64,000 bases of DNA from Kitasatospora sp. NBC_00240 (GCF_026342405.1 NZ_JAPEMU010000001.1:1798001-1862000), one strand, 5' to 3'; shown: positions 18,327-26,450, numbered from the stretch's first letter. Notes: a model not told the origin generated them from the letters alone. Numbers and translations: made by a program.

Positions 18327-18564
18327 GGACCACCACCCTTGTGCGGGCCGGGAGCTTTGTCCAGCACCAACTCCGGCCTGCGGCCCCGCTCCGCACCGAC
18401 CACGCGGGGGTCGCGTACCGGCCACACCTGATGACCAGGCGTGACCAAGTCGCTCCGGAGCGCGTACGATGCTGCGTGCACGTCACACCTCCGGGCCCGG
18501 CGCGCCCGGACCTGGTCAGGCCGTGCCGCGCTGCCGCGCGCCGGGCCGCGGGAAGGGGAACGCC

Positions 18565-19356
18565 TTGGACACGGTCATCGTGCAGCTGCCCGAGCGGGCG
18601 GGGCGGCGGCCCGGCGGCACCGCGGCGAAGCCCGAGCTGCTGCGGATGGGCCCGGGCGAGAGCGCGGAGTTCGGCCGGGGCTCCCCCGGCCGGCCCGCCG
18701 CCGTCCCGCTGGACGACCAGGGCGTCTCGCGGCGGGCCGGCGAGATCACCGCGGCCGAGGACTACTGGCGGCTGTCCAACTTCAGCGCCGGCGCGACCTA
18801 CGTGGTGGAGAACCTGGAAGGCGCCGGCGAACACCTCAAGGTGGCGCCCGGACGGCTCGGCGCACCGGTGCCGTTCGAGTTCTCCCGGGTGGTGCTGCCC
18901 TCGCTCGGCGGCAGCACCCACTTCAAGGTCTTCGCACCCCAACACGCCTACCTGGACGGCGAATCCGGCCCCAGCACGGGCGAGCACACGGTGAGCCCGT
19001 TCGCGCTGGACCCGACCTCCAAGTACTTCCTGGTCCTGCTCGCGCTCTGCGAACCGCGCCTGCGGTCCGCGTCCGCCGCGGTGCCGGGCGCCACCGAGGT
19101 CGTGGAGCGGCTGCGCGGCCTGCCCGGCTGCCGCGACCTGAGCAGGTCCGCCGTCAACTACCACATCGACTACCTGGCCGGCGTCAAGCTGCGCCTGCGT
19201 GAGGAGCCGGCCCCCGCCGAGGCGGGCCTCCCCGGGGCCGCCGCCCGGACCGGCCCCGTCGGAGGCAAACGCGAGGAACTCGTCGCGCTGGCCCTGCGGT
19301 TCGACCTGGTCCGCGAGGATCACCTCGCTCTGCTCCCGGTCCGCCGAACCCGCTGA
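18565..19356 (+). CDS. FHA-like domain protein paired with Ser/Thr kinase
   Basis: A 263-residue protein beginning at TTG 18565, with GGAAGGGG about six bases upstream. Residues about 25-110 look like a forkhead-associated domain: a glycine/arginine loop (EFGRGSPGR), then VSRRAGEI in the place of the usual S-R-x-H motif, then short beta strands. The C-terminal part (SAVNYHIDYLAGVKLRL and the preceding helices) resembles a winged helix and may bind DNA. FHA domains read phosphothreonine, and the kinase gene begins 52 bases downstream, so the kinase is the likely partner. The FHA call is moderate because the conserved His of the motif is Ala here. Confidence 0.65.
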   Translation: MDTVIVQLPERAGRRPGGTAAKPELLRMGPGESAEFGRGSPGRPAAVPLDDQGVSRRAGEITAAEDYWRLSNFSAGATYVVENLEGAGEHLKVAPGRLGAPVPFEFSRVVLPSLGGSTHFKVFAPQHAYLDGESGPSTGEHTVSPFALDPTSKYFLVLLALCEPRLRSASAAVPGATEVVERLRGLPGCRDLSRSAVNYHIDYLAGVKLRLREEPAPAEAGLPGAAARTGPVGGKREELVALALRFDLVREDHLALLPVRRTR

Positions 19357-19408
19357 CCCCCGGCCGGTCGCCACCCGGCCGGCCGACGTCCGAAAGGCCC
19401 GAGCCCGT

Positions 19409-20983
19409 ATGAACGAACTCGGCAGGCCACCGCTGGACGTCCCGGCCGGCCGGCTGGTGGCCGGCACCCGGATCACCGGCCTGATCGGGTCCGGCGGCTG
19501 GGGCAGCGTGTACGCGGCCGAGGAACTCGCCGACGGCGCACCGGTCGCGGTGAAGTTCCTCCGGCCCGACCTGCTGACCCCCGGCCAGCGCCGGACGATG
19601 GCCGACCTCGTGGAGCGTGAGGTGCGGTTCAGCCGACAGGCCGACCACCCCGGCCTGGTGCGGACGCTGCGGACCGCCACCCTCGACCGGCCCGACGACC
19701 CCCGACTCGACGGCGCCGTGGTGCTGGTGATGGAACGCGCCGAACAGAGCCTGCAGGACCTGCTCGCCACCGCCGCACCGCACACCCCGCTGCCGCAGGC
19801 GCAGCGCGTCCTCACCGAGATCTGCGCCGGTCTGGCCCACATGCACCAGCACGGCTGGGTGCACGGCGACCTGAAGGGCGCCAACATCCTGCTGATGCCG
19901 GGCGGCGCCGTCCGGCTCGCAGACTTCGGGCTGACCGCCGAACTGGAGGGCACCCACGCGTACGTCCCGCCGCTCGGCTCCCTCGACCACGTGCCCCCGG
20001 AGTGGTGGTCCCAGCGCGCCGGCAGCCGGGGCGTCCCGCTGCGGCCCGGAGCCGACGTGTGGGCCTTCGGCGTACTGGCCCACCAGGTGCTGAGCGGCGG
20101 GCTGCATCCCTTCCCCGGGGCCACCGCCCGGGCCAGGTCGCTGGCCGCCCAGTCCTACGCCCGGGGTGCCTCCCCGTTGCGGCTCGACGAGGGCGTGCCC
20201 GAACGCTGGCGCGCGCTGATCGGCGCCTGCCTGGCCGCCGACCCGGCCGAACGGGGCAAGCTCGATGCGGCCGAACTCCTGCGCCGGGTAAGCCTCCTGG
20301 CCGCGCCGCCGGCCGGTCCGCAGGCCCGCCGTCGGCCGGCCCGCCGGGCCGTCCCGCTGGTCACCGGCGGCCTCGCACTGGCCCTGGCGGTGGCCGGCGC
20401 GGCTCTCGCGGGCGCCCTGCTGCCCGGGGACGGCGACTCCCCGCCCGCCCCACCACCCGTCACCGCCGCCACCGCCACCACCGCCGGCGCCACCGTCATC
20501 GCGGGCGGCCCCGGCAGGCCGGTCGGCGCCATCCCCGAGAGCTCCGACGTCCCGGCCGGGCTGCGCGAGGTGATCACCGGGACCGCCCGGCGCTGCCCGG
20601 AGCCGGAGGTGACGCCGGCCCTGCTGGCGGCGATGCTCAAGGCGGAGAGCGGCTTCGACCCCGCCGCCGCCCGGCCGCAGTCCGACGAGTACGGGATCGC
20701 GATGTGGACACCGGCGGTCTTCAACGCCTGGGCCCAGGACGGCGACAACGACGGCGACCGGGACTACATGTCGGCGCCGGACGCCATCGTCAGCATGGGC
20801 AACTACGTCTGCTGGCTGGACCAGCAGTTCAAGCACCGGGGCCTGAGCACCGACCTGCCCGCCCTGGTCGTGGCCGGCTACCGCACCAGCGACAAGACCG
20901 TCGCCGACGCCGGGCGGGTGCCGGACCGGGTCCGGCCGCATGTCGACCAGGTGATGAAGTACCTGGCCGAGTACACCGGTTGA
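19409..20983 (+). CDS. transmembrane Ser/Thr kinase with extracellular transglycosylase-like domain
   Basis: A 524-residue type I membrane kinase. The kinase domain (about residues 15-290) has an intact glycine loop (IGSGGWGSVY), Lys49 in VAVK, the catalytic HGDLKGAN with Asp154, and DFG with Asp172. After an RR-rich stretch a single membrane helix lies at about 315-340, then a Pro/Thr linker. From about 390 there is a lysozyme-like domain: MLKAESGFDP with candidate catalytic Glu413, YGIAMWTPAVF, an Asp-rich loop (DGDNDGDRD) like a calcium site, and YVCWLDQQF. Known PknB-type kinases carry PASTA sensors at this position; here a wall-lytic or wall-binding fold replaces them. ATG 19409 follows GAAAGG. 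Confidence 0.85.
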   Translation: MNELGRPPLDVPAGRLVAGTRITGLIGSGGWGSVYAAEELADGAPVAVKFLRPDLLTPGQRRTMADLVEREVRFSRQADHPGLVRTLRTATLDRPDDPRLDGAVVLVMERAEQSLQDLLATAAPHTPLPQAQRVLTEICAGLAHMHQHGWVHGDLKGANILLMPGGAVRLADFGLTAELEGTHAYVPPLGSLDHVPPEWWSQRAGSRGVPLRPGADVWAFGVLAHQVLSGGLHPFPGATARARSLAAQSYARGASPLRLDEGVPERWRALIGACLAADPAERGKLDAAELLRRVSLLAAPPAGPQARRRPARRAVPLVTGGLALALAVAGAALAGALLPGDGDSPPAPPPVTAATATTAGATVIAGGPGRPVGAIPESSDVPAGLREVITGTARRCPEPEVTPALLAAMLKAESGFDPAAARPQSDEYGIAMWTPAVFNAWAQDGDNDGDRDYMSAPDAIVSMGNYVCWLDQQFKHRGLSTDLPALVVAGYRTSDKTVADAGRVPDRVRPHVDQVMKYLAEYTG

Positions 20984-21135
20984 CCCGTCGGCCGGGCGAC
21001 GCGGAGCGTCCCCGCCGTGACGGTCACGACGGGGACGGTCACGACGGGGACGGTCACGACGGGGACGCTCACGGCGGGGTTCGCAGCCGGGGTGAAGCCG
21101 GTTCGGCGTCCCGGCTCAGCTCAACTCAGCTCAGC
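20984..21135. repeat. 15-bp tandem repeat and pentamer repeat between convergent genes
   Basis: The unit GACGGTCACGACGGG occurs at 21019-21033, 21034-21048 and 21049-21063, with a variant fourth copy at 21064-21078. The flanks (GTCCCCGCCGTGA and TCACGGCGGGG) can pair, so the array may fold as a long hairpin ending the kinase transcript. A run of CTCAG pentamers (21115-21140) follows and overlaps the last codons of the SH3-like gene on the other strand. Confidence 0.75.
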
Positions 21136-21507
21136 TCAGCACCAGGGGAGTCCGGGGACGGGCTCGTCGTTGCCGCCGCCCGAGAGGTAGATCACGTTCA
21201 CCCAGACCCCGCGGTTGCCGCTGTCGTCGTCGGTCTTCGCGTACCACTTGTTGTGGTACGCGCCGTCGGACATCTCGGCGCCGACGGCCTGGCAGTAGAA
21301 GTAGTTGGTGCCGGCGTTGAGCGTGCCGGCCCGGACGTTGCCGCTCCAGAAGGTCGGGGCGGTCTTCCAGACGTGGCAGTTGTAGGTGCCGTTGCCGTTG
21401 TCGGTGCAGCCTCCGGCCGCCTCGGCGGCGGTCGCGGTGAGGCCCAGGGTGGCGACCCCGAGCACGGCCGCGGCGCCGGCCAGGGCGAGCTTGCGTACGG
21501 CGAACAT
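21136..21507 (-). CDS. small secreted SH3-like protein
   Basis: A 123-residue secreted protein. The Sec signal peptide runs to about residue 30 (ATAAEAA). The mature 90 residues have four cysteines (GC, NC, YC and the C-terminal WC) likely to pair, and the pattern GTLNAGTNYFYCQ ... NKWYAKTDDDSGNRGVWV, which resembles bacterial SH3 domains that bind peptidoglycan. It has no catalytic domain. The gene converges on the kinase gene, ending inside the pentamer repeat. Candidates are a wall-binding protein or an inhibitor. Confidence 0.75.
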   Translation of the reverse strand: MFAVRKLALAGAAAVLGVATLGLTATAAEAAGGCTDNGNGTYNCHVWKTAPTFWSGNVRAGTLNAGTNYFYCQAVGAEMSDGAYHNKWYAKTDDDSGNRGVWVNVIYLSGGGNDEPVPGLPWC

Positions 21508-21711
21508 GGTTCTCCCAGGAGATGACGTCCCGTCGAATTGGACGGGTGGTCGGTGCCGGCGCCCCGGAACGGTGCGCCCACGACCAGAGAACCAGCGCGC
21601 CCCCGCCCCCGGTACCTGACACCTGTCAGGGGTGCGGGCGGGCCCGGGCGGGCGAGCGGGCGAATGAGCGGGCGGGCCCAGGCGGGCAATCGGACAGGCT
21701 GGAGGGCAGAC
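21508..21711. promoter_or_regulatory. upstream region of SH3-like gene with inverted repeat
   Basis: CCTGACA (21615-21621) and TGTCAGG (21624-21630) form a perfect 7-2-7 inverted repeat about 110-120 bases upstream of the SH3-like start. It looks like a dimeric-repressor operator. The part from 21640 onward is a run of GGGCGGGC-type low-complexity sequence that reaches the end of the hydrolase gene. Confidence 0.35.
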
Positions 21712-22521
21712 TCAGCGCAGCGCGTACGGCAGGGTCACCTGCACGTACTCGGCGGGCCGCACCATGTGCGGCTCCCGGCCGGCGTTCTCGTAGAGGTACC
21801 GTTCCGCCTTCGGCAGGGCGAGGTCGACGATGTCCAGCACCGAGGTCGACATCGGGTCGCCGTCGTCGCTCTGGGTCAGCAGGGCCGTCTCGCCGAAGCC
21901 CCCGAGCGCGGCCAGGTCGAGGTCGTAGGCGTCCGGGTCGCGCAGTTCGTCCAGGAAGGTGGGCGCGTTGCGGATGTAGGTGTGACGCATCGGCGCCGGC
22001 AGCCGGGCCCAGGCGCCGGGGCCCAGGGTGATCGTGTCGACGTACAGTTCGGCCGCCGCGGCGGTCTCACCGCGTTCGAGCAGCGCCCGCACCGGCGCGA
22101 CCCGGGCGACGGCGTCGTCGGCGACCGGGCGCAGGTCCGGGTCGGCCGCCAGCAGGCCGACCGCCGGCGGCTCGTGCACGGCGATGCCCCGCAGCAGCGC
22201 CGGCCGGGCGGCGGCGAGGCGCAGCGCGGCCATCGCCCCGTACAGGGTGCCGACGACGAAGGCCGGCGCCAGGCCGAGGGCCTCGATCAGGCCCGCGAGG
22301 TCGGCCGCGTCCTCGTGCACCGACCCCTGGGTCAGTACTTCCTCGCTACGGCTGTGCCCCCGCCGGTCGTACGTCACCACCGTGCACTGCTCGGCCAGAC
22401 CCGGCGCCACGCGCTCCCAGCAGTCCGCGTCCCCCCAGGAGCCGTGGACGAGCACCACGCTCGGCCCGGTGCCCCGGATCTCGTAGTAGAGCGCCACACC
22501 GTTCGCCCTGATCACGGCCAT
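21712..22521 (-). CDS. alpha/beta-hydrolase fold protein lacking nucleophile serine
   Basis: A 269-residue protein starting at ATG 22521. It has the alpha/beta-hydrolase frame: VLVHGSWGD oxyanion loop, TYDRRGHSRS, then a nucleophile elbow VVGTLYGAMAA. In active relatives the elbow is G-x-S-x-G; here it reads G-T-L-Y-G, so residue 93 is Leu (codon CTG) and not Ser. A candidate His remains near the C-terminus (GREPHMV). It is therefore probably a non-catalytic or binding member, or it uses another residue. It is divergent from the SpoIIE-type phosphatase gene. Confidence 0.85.
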   Translation of the reverse strand: MAVIRANGVALYYEIRGTGPSVVLVHGSWGDADCWERVAPGLAEQCTVVTYDRRGHSRSEEVLTQGSVHEDAADLAGLIEALGLAPAFVVGTLYGAMAALRLAAARPALLRGIAVHEPPAVGLLAADPDLRPVADDAVARVAPVRALLERGETAAAAELYVDTITLGPGAWARLPAPMRHTYIRNAPTFLDELRDPDAYDLDLAALGGFGETALLTQSDDGDPMSTSVLDIVDLALPKAERYLYENAGREPHMVRPAEYVQVTLPYALR

Positions 22522-22828
22522 CGCAGACCTCCAGCCTCGGTCCCGCTCCGCCCCACCCACCAGCGTGACACAATCGCGCGCGCCCGGACGGGCCGCGCCC
22601 GACCGGCACCGGGCGGGGCGGCCCGGCCGCCGTACCGGCGGCGTCGCCGGCACCCGGCCTTCCGCCGGGCAGCGGAACCCCGGCGGGCCTCTTCGGGCCC
22701 GTCCCCGGCCCGGCCGCAGCAGGGTCGGCGGCGCGCCCGGCCGGCACCCGGACACGGCCTGAGCTGCGGATACACCTCCGAAGCGGCGGTCGCCCCGACC
22801 GCACGCCCGTCGAAGGACGGGGCGACGC
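22522..22828. other. divergent intergenic region
   Basis: This 307-base region between the hydrolase and phosphatase starts is very GC-rich and holds repeated CCGG-type words. I see no gene and no convincing promoter or operator. Confidence 0.4.
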
Positions 22829-24118
22829 GTGCATGCCTACAGTGGTTCCATGCCGCAAACCCGTGGCGGCGGAACCGCCCGGATCCCCGGGGTCCGGCGC
22901 TGGCGACCGCCGCCGGCCGTCCGGACGTGGTCCTGGTGGCTGCCGCTGCTCCTGGTCGTCCTGGCCGTGCTGCTGGACCTGGCCTTCCACAGCCGGGAAC
23001 CGCTGAGCTTCCTGCTGGTCGCGGTGCCGCCGCTGGCGGCCGCCACCCGGGGCCCCCGCCCGGTCGCCGTGATCACCGCCGGCTGCATCCTGCTGGAGGT
23101 CGCGATGGCCTCCCGCCGACCCGGCCACCTCGACGAACAGCACCATCTGGCCCTGTACGCGGCCACCGCGCTGATCGGTGTCGCGGCGGTGCTGCTGGCC
23201 CGGCAGCGGGTCCGGGCCCAGGCCCGTCTGATCCGCGCCCGCTCGGTGGCGGAGGCGGTGCAGCTCACCCTGCTGCGCCCGGTGCCGGAGCGGGTCGGGC
23301 CGCTGCGGGCGGCGGGCTTCTACGAGGCAGGCGAACGCGGCGCACTGGTCGGCGGTGACCTCTACGACCTGTGCGAGACGCCGTTCGGCGTCCGGGTGAT
23401 CATCGGCGACGTGCGCGGCAAGGGGCTGGACGCCGTGCAGACGGTGTCGGCCGTGCTCGGCAGCTTCCGGGTCTCCGCCCACGAGTGGGCGGATTTGAGC
23501 AGCCTGGCCCAGCGACTCGAGCTGAGCATCGCCCGCAACTCGCCCCGGGCGGCGGGCGACGCGGAGCTCTTCGTCACCGCCCTACTGCTGGAGTTCCCGA
23601 AGGGCGCAGGCGAGGTGCGGATCGTCGACCGCGGCCATCCGCCGCCCGTGCTGGTCGGCAAGGACGGCGCGCAGTGGCTCCGGACCTCCCCGCATCTGCC
23701 GCTCGGGCTCGGCTCGCTGGCCCCGGCCGACTCCGAGATCACCACCCACCCGCTCGAACCGGGCGACGTGATCGTCCTCTACACGGACGGCGTCAGCGAG
23801 GCCCGCAACACCGCGGGCGTCTTCTATCCCGTGCTGGAGCGGCTGGCGGAGCGCTTCGTGGGCAGGCACCGGCCTGATCCGGAGCTGGTGGCCGCCTTCG
23901 TGCGCTCCGACGCGGACTGCTGGTCGGTGGGCGCCGAGGGCGAGGACGACCGCGCGCTGCTGGCGCTCGCCCTGCGGCCGGACCCGGACGCCGAAAGGGC
24001 CCGGGGCGGGAGCGGCGACCTCGGCGCGGAGTGGGAGGACGAGTGGGACGAAGGGTGGGCCGAGCGATGGGACGAGACGCCGGACGGGACCGAGGTCCGG
24101 CCGGACCGGGCCCGTTGA
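22829..24118 (+). CDS. membrane SpoIIE/RsbU-type PP2C phosphatase
   Basis: A 429-residue protein with a start at GTG 22829 (GGACGGGG six bases upstream); ATG 22850 is possible. Three or four membrane helices fill residues about 35-125. They are followed by a short linker helix and a PPM/SpoIIE phosphatase domain with the metal-binding motifs GGDLYD (Asp177), GDVRGKG, VLYTDGVSEARN and the terminal DD. RsbU-type enzymes dephosphorylate anti-anti-sigma factors. No anti-sigma or anti-anti-sigma gene is adjacent, so the partner is elsewhere. The C-terminal tail is rich in Glu/Asp/Trp and low in complexity. Confidence 0.9.
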   Translation: MHAYSGSMPQTRGGGTARIPGVRRWRPPPAVRTWSWWLPLLLVVLAVLLDLAFHSREPLSFLLVAVPPLAAATRGPRPVAVITAGCILLEVAMASRRPGHLDEQHHLALYAATALIGVAAVLLARQRVRAQARLIRARSVAEAVQLTLLRPVPERVGPLRAAGFYEAGERGALVGGDLYDLCETPFGVRVIIGDVRGKGLDAVQTVSAVLGSFRVSAHEWADLSSLAQRLELSIARNSPRAAGDAELFVTALLLEFPKGAGEVRIVDRGHPPPVLVGKDGAQWLRTSPHLPLGLGSLAPADSEITTHPLEPGDVIVLYTDGVSEARNTAGVFYPVLERLAERFVGRHRPDPELVAAFVRSDADCWSVGAEGEDDRALLALALRPDPDAERARGGSGDLGAEWEDEWDEGWAERWDETPDGTEVRPDRAR

Positions 24119-24208
24119 CCGTGTGCCGCAGGCCGCACGCCGCACGCCGCACGCCGCCCGGCGTTCCCTTCCCGCGTGGGCAGGCGGGCGGGCGGGCGGC
24201 GCGGGAAC

Positions 24209-24244
24209 GCCGAAGGCCGCCTCCTCGTGGAGGCGGCCTTCGGC
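24209..24244 (+). terminator. 16-bp perfect hairpin terminator
   Basis: A perfect 16-bp stem (GCCGAAGGCCGCCTCC and its complement) with loop TCGT follows the phosphatase gene. Its AAGG/CCTT ends make it look bidirectional. Confidence 0.8.
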
Positions 24245-24362
24245 AGGCGGCTGCGGCGCTGCCACCGGGATCACCGGTGGTGCGCTGCGGGGTGGACTCC
24301 CGTCCGCCGCGCACGGTGTGGGTGCGAAGCGGGGGTGGACCGGGCGGGCGGAGCGCCGGTGG

Positions 24363-24400
24363 AGGGATCCGGGGTGCGCGGTCGCGCACCCCGGATCCCT
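24363..24400 (-). terminator. 18-bp perfect hairpin terminator
   Basis: A perfect 18-bp stem (AGGGATCCGGGGTGCGCG and its complement) with a 2-base loop lies 85 bases past the stop of the secreted transglycosylase gene. It probably terminates that minus-strand transcript. Confidence 0.7.
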
Positions 24401-24485
24401 CACCTTCGCCCCGGTTCGCCCCTGTCCGACGGCCGGGGCGCCGCGGTAGTGGCTGGTGGGGTGGTTGCGCAGGTACCGGTTCGAC

Positions 24486-24887
24486 TTAGTACCAGTGGTG
24501 CGTCTGCCAGAACGCCCAGGCGGCGTTCGGGCTGCCGTAGCGCTCGTTCATGTAGTTCAGGCCCCACTTGATCTGGGTGGCCGGGTTGGTCTTCCAGTCC
24601 GCGCCCGCCGAGGCCATCTTCGAGCCCGGCAGGGCCTGGACCAGGCCGTAGGCGCCCGAGGAGGCGTTGGTGGCGGTGACGTTCCAGCTGCTCTCGTGGG
24701 CGACGATCTGCTTGAAGGACGCCAGCTGGTTGGCCGGGACGATCTGCGCGGCCAGGGCCTGCGCGGAGGACGCCGGGGTGGTGGCGCCGGCGACGGTGGG
24801 CGCCACGACGCTACCCAGGGCGGCGATACCGGCGGCGGACACGAGCACGGCGGCCGAAGCACGCAGGCGGGTGGAGAAAATGCGCAT
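24486..24887 (-). CDS. small secreted transglycosylase-like protein
   Basis: A 133-residue secreted protein with a signal peptide up to about residue 35 and a compact lysozyme-like domain. Candidate catalytic Glu65 is in VAHESSWNV, and SGAYGLVQALPGSKM and the C-terminal YMNERYGSPNAAWAFW follow, as in the streptomycete family of small SLT proteins related to resuscitation-promoting factors. ATG 24887 follows GAGGATCACC. It would cleave peptidoglycan glycan strands outside the cell. It has a long upstream leader with its own promoter candidate. Confidence 0.88.
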   Translation of the reverse strand: MRIFSTRLRASAAVLVSAAGIAALGSVVAPTVAGATTPASSAQALAAQIVPANQLASFKQIVAHESSWNVTATNASSGAYGLVQALPGSKMASAGADWKTNPATQIKWGLNYMNERYGSPNAAWAFWQTHHWY

Positions 24888-25636
24888 GGAAAGGTGATCC
24901 TCATCGGTTGCTGCGCTCACGTCCGCAGGTTCCGCACGGCCGGACAGGGGCTCGTACGTCGGGACGGAGCGCTGGGCGTCCGCACGGGGCGGAGCCTGGC
25001 GAAGGAGATTCGCAGCGGGACAGGTGCTGCGGTCTCTGGCGACTCCGCAATTGTTAGCGGGCCCGACGGCGGCCGCCAAGACCCCCTTGCTACGACGGCC
25101 GGTCGTAGCCGACCCCGGGATCACCGGTCCGAAATCCCTCCCGGGTACCCCTGGCCCACCCCCTCAAACCACCCATTTCCGACAAATGCGGCACTCGGGT
25201 TGATGTCTCCCACCTGCACGGATTCTCCGTCGACCCTTTAAACCTCGGCAATGACCAAATCCTGGCCGGCTCCACCCCCGCCGAGACCTCCGCAGCCGGG
25301 CCGAGGATCAACTATCCGACTCCGTAGTCCCCGGGGGCCTGTGAGGACCCTCACCTCGGCAGTGCCTGATATGTCCGAATTTGCGACCGGTGGAGGGGAG
25401 GTCCAGACCTCCGGGCGCCCTCGAAACGACACCGCCGGCCACCCCGAATCCGTCCGTCGGGACCCGATCACGCCCCGAATGCACCGCTCGGTGCGCACAG
25501 GCCCACCGAGCGTGTCCGTCGCCGCCTCTGCGCACTCACCGTGGCCGCCTCGGCGGTCGACCCCGGCCCGCCCCGAGTCACCCCGGCCCACCTCGAGCAG
25601 CGCCGGGCCACCCCGGTCAGCGCCGGTCAGCGCCGG
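24888..25636. other. long leader/intergenic region
   Basis: No gene is supported in these 749 bases. The part near the transglycosylase (24888-25045) would be its 5' leader and holds small hairpins, for example GCGAA/TTCGC (24999-25013) and GCAGC/GCTGC (25012-25030). A 6-2-6 inverted repeat (GTGAGG/CCTCAC) is at 25341-25354. The end holds a 10-bp tandem repeat. The leader length is compatible with an RNA switch, as known for other wall-hydrolase genes, but I could not match a defined class. Confidence 0.4.
25051..25079 (-). promoter_or_regulatory. promoter candidate for secreted transglycosylase
   Basis: On the minus strand TTGGCG (25079-25074) and TAACAA (25056-25051) are separated by 17 bases, a good match to vegetative Streptomyces promoters. 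Transcription would begin near 25045, giving a leader of about 157 bases. Confidence 0.45.
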
Positions 25637-25644
25637 TCAGCGGT
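25615..25644. repeat. 10-bp tandem repeat at end of last Mce-associated gene
   Basis: GGTCAGCGCC occurs at 25615-25624 and 25625-25634, with a partial third copy at 25635-25644 that covers the stop codon of the gene. It may be a site of slippage that moved the stop. Confidence 0.6.
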
Positions 25645-26425
25645 TGAAGGTGTCGATGCCGGCGATCTGCCACACCTCGCCCCGGCGTACGGCGTCGACC
25701 GCGAACATCGCGGCGGCATAGGTGCTGTCCCCGGCCTCGGCGGTGTCGGCGGTACTGGTGCTGCGCTGATCGGCATAGATCAGCACCCGGGCCCGGTCCC
25801 CCTCGATCGTCTCCACCCCGCCGCCGGTGACCGTGGTGGTCAGCACCAGCTTCTGCTGCGGGGCCTGCGCACGGACCTCCGCCAGCATGCCCGCGTACTG
25901 CTGCACCGCCGCACCCACCAGCAGCCGCTTCGCGGCCTCGTCGCTCCTCGCCGGATCCGCGTAGGAGTAGGAGAAGAGCGCGTTGACCGCCTGCGAGACC
26001 GCGCCCTTCACCTCGTTGGTGCGGGCCGGGTCGGCGAGCGCGGCATTGCGCACGCCCGGGGCCGACCGCAGATCCGCGGCCGCGCCGAGGGCGACCGCCG
26101 CGAAACCGCCCAGCAGGACGGTCAGCAGGGCGAGCGCGACGGGGACGAGCAGCCGGCGGTGGCGGTAACCGCCGGACGGGACCGCACCGGCCCCGGCGTC
26201 CGTGCCCTCCCCCGTCCCCTCCCCCGTGCCCTCCCTGGTAGCGGCAGCCGTCCGGCCGCGCAGACGCGCGCCGAGGCCGACCGGCTGGTCCCGGCCCGGG
26301 ACGGTGATCGGTGCCAGGTCCGGAGGGTTCACCTCACCTCGGGCCGGTCCGGGCCGGCTGCCGAGGCTCCTGCCGACCGCGTCCAGACGGCGCCGGCGGT
26401 TGACCAGGTGGCGGGTCGTCGACAT
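25637..26425 (-). CDS. Mce-associated membrane protein (fourth)
   Basis: A 262-residue protein, last gene of the mce operon, starting at ATG 26425 after AGGAGAA and 25 bases past the preceding stop. An Arg/Gly/Thr-rich cytoplasmic segment (with repeated EGTGEGTGEGT) precedes one membrane helix (about 90-112). The extracytoplasmic domain carries the Mce-associated pattern: FSYSYADPARSDEAAKRLLVGAAVQQY ... VLTTTVTGGGVETIEGDRARVLIYADQ and a terminal IAGIDTF. Known relatives (Mam/Mas proteins) stabilise Mce complexes. Confidence 0.8.
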   Translation of the reverse strand: MSTTRHLVNRRRRLDAVGRSLGSRPGPARGEVNPPDLAPITVPGRDQPVGLGARLRGRTAAATREGTGEGTGEGTDAGAGAVPSGGYRHRRLLVPVALALLTVLLGGFAAVALGAAADLRSAPGVRNAALADPARTNEVKGAVSQAVNALFSYSYADPARSDEAAKRLLVGAAVQQYAGMLAEVRAQAPQQKLVLTTTVTGGGVETIEGDRARVLIYADQRSTSTADTAEAGDSTYAAAMFAVDAVRRGEVWQIAGIDTFNR

Positions 26426-26450
26426 CAGCGGTTCTCCTCTCGCCTGCGGT

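Larger units (their letters stand above)
24119..24485. other. intergenic region with two strong terminators
   Basis: The region between the convergent phosphatase and transglycosylase genes holds no gene that I can support. It contains CCGCACG repeats right after the phosphatase stop and two perfect-stem hairpins, annotated separately. Confidence 0.5.

Noticed and set aside
21019..21078. CRISPR array
   Set aside because: The units are 15 bp and directly adjacent without spacers, and no cas genes are present. It is a simple tandem repeat.
24888..25045. c-di-AMP (ydaO) riboswitch
   Set aside because: The gene type and leader length fit, but I could not identify the conserved core of the class, so I do not claim it.
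25090..25591. Small minus-strand frames in the long intergenic region before the transglycosylase gene
   Set aside because: No ribosome-binding sites, no hydrophobic or conserved patterns, and atypical composition for a gene.
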